From Whitmania pigra (Eukaryota > Annelida > Clitellata > Hirudinida > Haemopidae), in contig JAJTWR010000481.1 of the NCBI GenBank assembly GCA_021613335.1, positions 745,001-809,000 of the forward strand: DNA of 64,000 nt, read 5' to 3'. Shown here piece by piece: positions 58,629-64,000 of this stretch. A program made the translations under genes and the position numbers. The notes beneath the pieces are model-generated. The model saw only the letters and a program-made list of their open reading frames with translations. It did not search any database and was not told the DNA's origin. The stretch's first letter is position 1. Every line of letters starts with the position of its first letter.

Positions 58629-61361
58629 TTATTTTAGCGCTTGTTTTGTTTTTTTTTAGCCTCAAAATGATTTTATAGATAGACAGATTTATCCCAGATT
58701 CATCATAGTTACGCACCGGACATTGCTCAAATAACTAAATAAAATAGATTTTACAAATCTTACGTATAATAATTTAATAATTTAAAATTAATAGTTTAAT
58801 TTAGTAATTTATACATTCCAAATTGAATGTAAAACATTGATGATGATTAACATGTTAATTAAGAAAGCTTACAATTTCTTGTGCCTCAAAGAACTCCAGA
58901 ACATCCTTCCTAGGAATAAATTAATCTCTGATATTATTTCCCGCCTTTGAAATCGTACCGACAGCAGTCACTCTTAGGCTGGTCGCATCATTGATCATTC
59001 CAGGTGGACGATCTTAAGCCACGCTCCAGTGATCGAAGAGTCATAGATCTTGACTTTGACGATACATCGATGGCTCCTAGGCCTGATTAAGTGTTGCGTC
59101 TGTCAGACTTGAAAAAGTTCAAACGAGTTCAAGAACTATAACAAAGCTTTATCGAATGAAGCATGGTCGACGATTTAAGCCGATAGTTATGTTTGCGGCT
59201 GACAGCAGAAGCCCGTCCTCCGAGACATGAGCTTATTTCTTGATCTGAATTCGTGGTCGCCGAATGGCCAAAAGACCAAAAACCCCCGTGGATTCGATTA
59301 AAGTCTGACCATTTACGGATAAAAGTTGACCCCTAATTTAAGGACAACAAGACGACGTTGAGCAGGAGCTTCGATTGTTAGCCTGAAGCAATATTTTTAT
59401 GGGATAACAAACTTTTACACTTTTAAACCCTGTGCAATGATGATCATTGCTTATGAATTGATTCAGTTCATTGATTTACAAGTTCTTTTAGGTCGGGCTT
59501 TTAAGAATTCTTTGATGCTTTTGCTGATTTCTTCGAGCTTTCACAGGAATTTGTGAGCTGTTAATATAATAAAAATCAAGTGGTCTTTATTTGTTTATAT
59601 TACATATTCTGCCTAAATTGTACATGTTACGCATTAATTTGATCCTCGGAACTTTTTCTTTAATTTGTAATAAATAAGAAAATAACGATTAATTTTTAAT
59701 AAATTGTGAAATCTTTCTTTAATCTTTCTAAAAAATATGCTAGATCACTTCACAAATTAGATATGCTCTTGTCTTCGAAAATATGACATTTTTAATTGCT
59801 TTTTGAAATAATAGACAACATTTAACAACATTTTGGTATTAAATTAATTTTAATAAATTAATATTAATAAATTAATAAATTATTAAAAAATCGTTCAAAT
59901 TCAGAGTCCGTTTGCAAGAAAGTCGATGATATCTTAAGGCTCGGAATGTTAGGCGTCAGCTATTTTTTCTTTTGACGCAGTTTTGAACGACGTCTAACAA
60001 ATCATTTCTGAAATCAATTTCACATCGTTGGACATTTCACCTGCATTTTGTGATGCAGAGACTCATTGGACAACAACATTAAACAACAAGATTAAACAAC
60101 AAGATTAAACAACAACACTAAGCAACAACAACACTAAGCAACAACAGCATTAACAATGTTGTTTCCTGAACATTTCAAAACAAAACTGTAAAGCTGATAC
60201 CCATCGCTCCTAGATAGCCTCGATAATTGTCACGCTGTTCTGATAATAACAGTCTTCATCAGCCTTCATCATCTCATGAGGTTTAATTAAACATTAAAGA
60301 ATTTCTAGTCTCGATAAGAAAATCTTCACCCACGACAAAACTCACCTTGGTGGACCTGAGGCATGAATCTTGAGTTCAAATCTAATCGATTACCTCCATT
60401 TTGCCAATCAAAGAACGAGGTATGAAACAAATGAAGGCCAATTATTTTTAATTAATAATAATATATTCATAATGATGGGACTCTTGAGCGCCTATCAGAG
60501 AAAACTGTCTTTGATCTTTCTCGAGGTTCTCTGGGCAAAGGTTCTTAGCTTGATGCAATATCTTGTTTGGATTCGGGCAAGTAACCACAGCCTTGCAAGT
60601 TTAACCCGAGGGCACTGGGGCATAGTAGAGATTGATAACAGTAATCTTCGATAGCTGGTTCTATCACACACGATAAGACATTTAACGATATTAATAGTTT
60701 GATTCGATAACAATTTTGGAAGGTTGCTCACACTAAATAAACACACACTTTGTCTTCTTAGGAGATAATGTCTGTGCGAGCATTTGACATTCTGTCATTG
60801 TCTTTGTTTTGATAATAACCGTTGTGGTTAATTTAAATTCATTAAATTAAACTTTGACAAAATGTTAATGAATAAAAAATGATTTTTTTGAAGTAAACCT
60901 AATGACTTTGCAAAAAGTTATTATATATTGATATTTGATTGAAAAGTGATTGAAATTTGAGCAGAGAAAAAAAGAGTTCTCCTGGGAGGTTGTAAGTTCA
61001 AAATTCTCTCTCAGGAGTTTTTGATCGTCGAACAAAGTAAACGGCGTTGATTAATTCGGCTTTGTTCTCAAAATTTGATTTCAATTTTCACATTTAACTG
61101 CCTCCCGGGATACGATTTTCGAATGCCTTTGAAAACGTTCCCTTTCAGTGATGCAATCTTCATAAGGAGAGGGCAATTAATTAAATTAAATTAAATTAAT
61201 TACTTAAAAACTTTTAATAAATTAACTAAACTAAGCAGTTAATTAAAAACATTTAATTAATTAATTTAATTTAATTAACGACACTAATAGTCAACTAATT
61301 TATTGAAACCAATTATATTTTTTTGTTTCATTATAAAATTCAAATTAATTCCAAAGCTAAG

Positions 61362-61431
61362 TTACTGACCATCGAAGAGGCGCATGGAAAAATCAGCTCC
61401 CATGGAGTCATCAAATCTCCAGGCTTTCCAG
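61362..61431 (+). CDS. possible exon starting a CUB-type domain
   Basis: The frame reads AHGKISSHGVIKSPGFPG and then a GT donor (CCAG|GTTAAG). CUB domains typically open with a G-x-I-x-S-P-x-(Y/F)-P pattern, which GVIKSPGFP fits. The acceptor side is poor and no following CUB exon was found before the window ends, so this may be chance or a lone exon. Confidence 0.22.
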
Positions 61432-63080
61432 GTTAAGGTCAAAGGTTAATATTAGGGGTACTGACGAGTGCCTAGGGCTGCCGCCTGTAGGTGGGCTTTT
61501 GCCCGTGGCTTGACTAGCTTTTACTTAGTACACTTGGATGTTCGGGGGAGATGAGGCGGCTTCTGACAGGGTACTTTGGTGGTTGGGTCACTCTTGATTT
61601 GAAATTTTCCAATTACTCCGGTGATGTTTACATATCAACTGATGCCAATTCGATCGAGTTAATGGGTTTACTCTAACTGTTAAATGAGATTTCAAATTTG
61701 TTTATTTTGTTCTTAAGACTTGTTTTAAAATTTTGTTAAGTCAATCAAACAGTCAACGGTTTTATTTAGAAATTTATTTTACCAAGTTTATTTATATTAT
61801 GTTTTATGTTGTATTATTATACTATATTATTATATTACGCTATATTATTATATTACACTGTATTATTATATTACACTGTATTATTATATTACATTATATT
61901 ATTATATTATATAATTACATTATTTAGCATTTTGGATGGAATAATGTTGTAAACGCGGGTTATTCCAATACTTTACAACTCTACAGCAGTTTGGCATTTG
62001 TTACGCAGATACAGTCCCTGGGCACAATAATGCTGTGCTTCGATCTGTTAGTTTGGCGATGCTTAGATCCGAGAGATATCGAATTTTCCAATAACATTGA
62101 CTCTCGATATTGATCTGTGACACTGCCAATGTCAATGTCAAGTCTTTGCCATCCTTTTAGGTAGAATTTAAGAGATTTACTTTAGATTTATCTCACCAAT
62201 TGTGATTCTAAGACAATTTTTGTTTAACACGCATCACAGGTTTTTAATTGGACCGAACACTAAAGTGAATTATTAAGTTTGTTGTCATTGTGGTCTGGGG
62301 GGGGGGCACCCAGGAACAGCGGAAGACATCGAACCTCTGCGACGCGGCCTTGTTTTAGATCGATTGCACAATTTCGGACGTCGATTGCGTAATTTCAGAT
62401 ATTGATTAAAGTGTTATCAGTCGATGAATCTATCTGATTGTTTACTGTAAAAGGTTGAATACGTCTTTAACTAACCCGCCAACGCAATAGCGTGAATAAT
62501 CAATTATGCAAATTAGTTTCATGCTAATCAGCTAGATTACATAATAATAACATTCAAGTCGGCTAACACTTTCTAACACATGTCCAGTGGACATTGCCCT
62601 GTGTAGCAACATCAGATATTTTTGTCCATTTTGAGACGAACCCTAACTTTGAACGATGAGAAATTATTGAGCATTAATTTTTTTAAATTTATTTACCTTG
62701 GAACACCCTTAGCTGCACTAATAATTATTAATTATTATTACTAATTACTATTAATAAATCGACTTATTTTCATGCAATGCTATTGTCAAGAAATTATATT
62801 AGATGGAACTTTATATTAAATGCAACTGTAAGTGCTTGTTGTATTGTTTACTATATCATCATCATCGTCATCATCATCATCGTCATCATCATCATCATCG
62901 TCATCATCATCGTCATCGACATCATCATCACCACCGTTCATCCTTGACATTCATTTGACCTTTGGTTACTCCAGAGACGCTAGTGTGGTTACAGGTGACA
63001 CCTTGCGAGTTAGTCATGCTATGTTGATCTTGTTAGCCGATCATGTCAACAATGATGATTAGTTGATAAATAATATAATT

Positions 63081-63185
<105 letters not shown>

Positions 63186-64000
63186 GATAAACTAATAATT
63201 GCCATATTATATAGTAATTATTTACTTAAAAATTAATTTCAAACAAAATCTTGACAAATACATTTAATTTGAAAAATTATTAATTAATTGATTATTAACT
63301 GTTTATTGCTTATTAACAACGGCATCATACATGCACACATTATCTAGGCACTTATCTACAGCATTACAAGCGCAATATGATAAATTAAATTAAAAACTCT
63401 TTTAAATTTCTCCATAAGAAAGTACCCCATTGAAGATATTCTTTACCTACTCAAAATCAATCGAGCGTGTCGATAACGACCTCAGTTTAAGAGTTCAATG
63501 GGGGTCAATCGGGTCAACTGTTGACGGTGCTAATTAGCACGCCTGTCACGAAATATTGAAGAGTTCACACAAATTTCACTTGATATTCTTAAATTCGGCG
63601 TCAACATTAACCACTTCAAATCCCAAGCTCCATTTGGCAGGACATCCCAGGGGATGAATCAGCGATGATGATAATAGTTAAGTCATGATGATAGTTAAGT
63701 GGAGATAATGGTTAAGTGATGATATTAATATATTTTATATTAATAATGTTAATAATAATTATAATATGTAATTTATATTTATATATTAATATATGATATT
63801 ATATATACTATTAATTAAGTTCCACAACAAGATAAAAAATAATAAGGCTAATTATGTTAGTAAATCAATAAATTAGTATTTACTCTACCATGACTAAATT
63901 GAACGCGATATAATTAATGTTGCTTAATAAAGGAATTAATATTTATAATTAATAATAATATTATTAGGGTTGCCATTGTTGGGTTTTTAAGCCAAGATCT

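Noticed and set aside
60370..60746. ORFs of 94 (plus) and 83 (minus) codons overlapping each other
   Set aside because: Both strands are equally open, with no splice sites or recognised motifs.

Overview
The window is nuclear DNA from an animal. Coding sequence is broken into short exons with GT-AG introns, and four genes can be joined exon by exon into full proteins matching conserved metazoan families. The sequence is AT-rich and packed with trinucleotide and tetranucleotide repeats (ATC/GAT, ATTC, ATCC, GAGT, ATT). Gene content, intron sizes and repeats suggest a lophotrochozoan, perhaps a leech-like annelid, but the species is a guess. Layout: 1-8.9 kb is AT-rich intergenic DNA with microsatellites, a 43-bp minisatellite, a palindromic MITE, a decayed Helitron helicase fragment and one candidate two-exon small gene (3481-3802). 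8.98-13.61 kb (minus) is a complete seven-exon SLC35B2/PAPST1 gene, the Golgi PAPS importer for sulfation. It is head-to-head, about 1.1 kb apart, with a complete 15-exon R7-family RGS gene (14.74-27.55 kb, plus; DEP, GGL and RGS domains), whose 5.4-kb second intron is mostly tandem repeats. A serine/threonine-rich terminal exon with a poly(A) signal (29.58-30.31 kb, plus) follows. It is either the last exon of an unidentified gene or an alternative RGS 3' exon. 31.4-33.5 kb holds unidentified coding-like patches. 33.75-40.84 kb (minus) is a six-exon PKDCC/VLK-type secretory-pathway kinase. 40.9-47.6 kb is intergenic with a few weak ORFs and repeats. 47.61-57.33 kb (minus) is an ARHGAP11-like RhoGAP whose first exon lies behind a TATA box and CCAAT boxes. 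57.5-64 kb is intergenic, with inverted and tandem repeats and one possible CUB-type exon. The genes form no pathway together. SLC35B2 and PKDCC both act in the secretory pathway, while the R7 RGS and ARHGAP11 proteins are regulators of G-protein and Rho signalling. The most unusual aspects are how simple repeats shape the genes (repeats at splice sites, complementary GAT/ATC arms across introns, in-frame poly-Ser tracts in two proteins), a MITE end that recurs elsewhere including near a minisatellite, and a repeat element inserted inside a minisatellite. I found no convincing new multigene system. The best candidates for undescribed genes are the small gene at 3.5 kb and the coding-like block at 31.4-33.5 kb.
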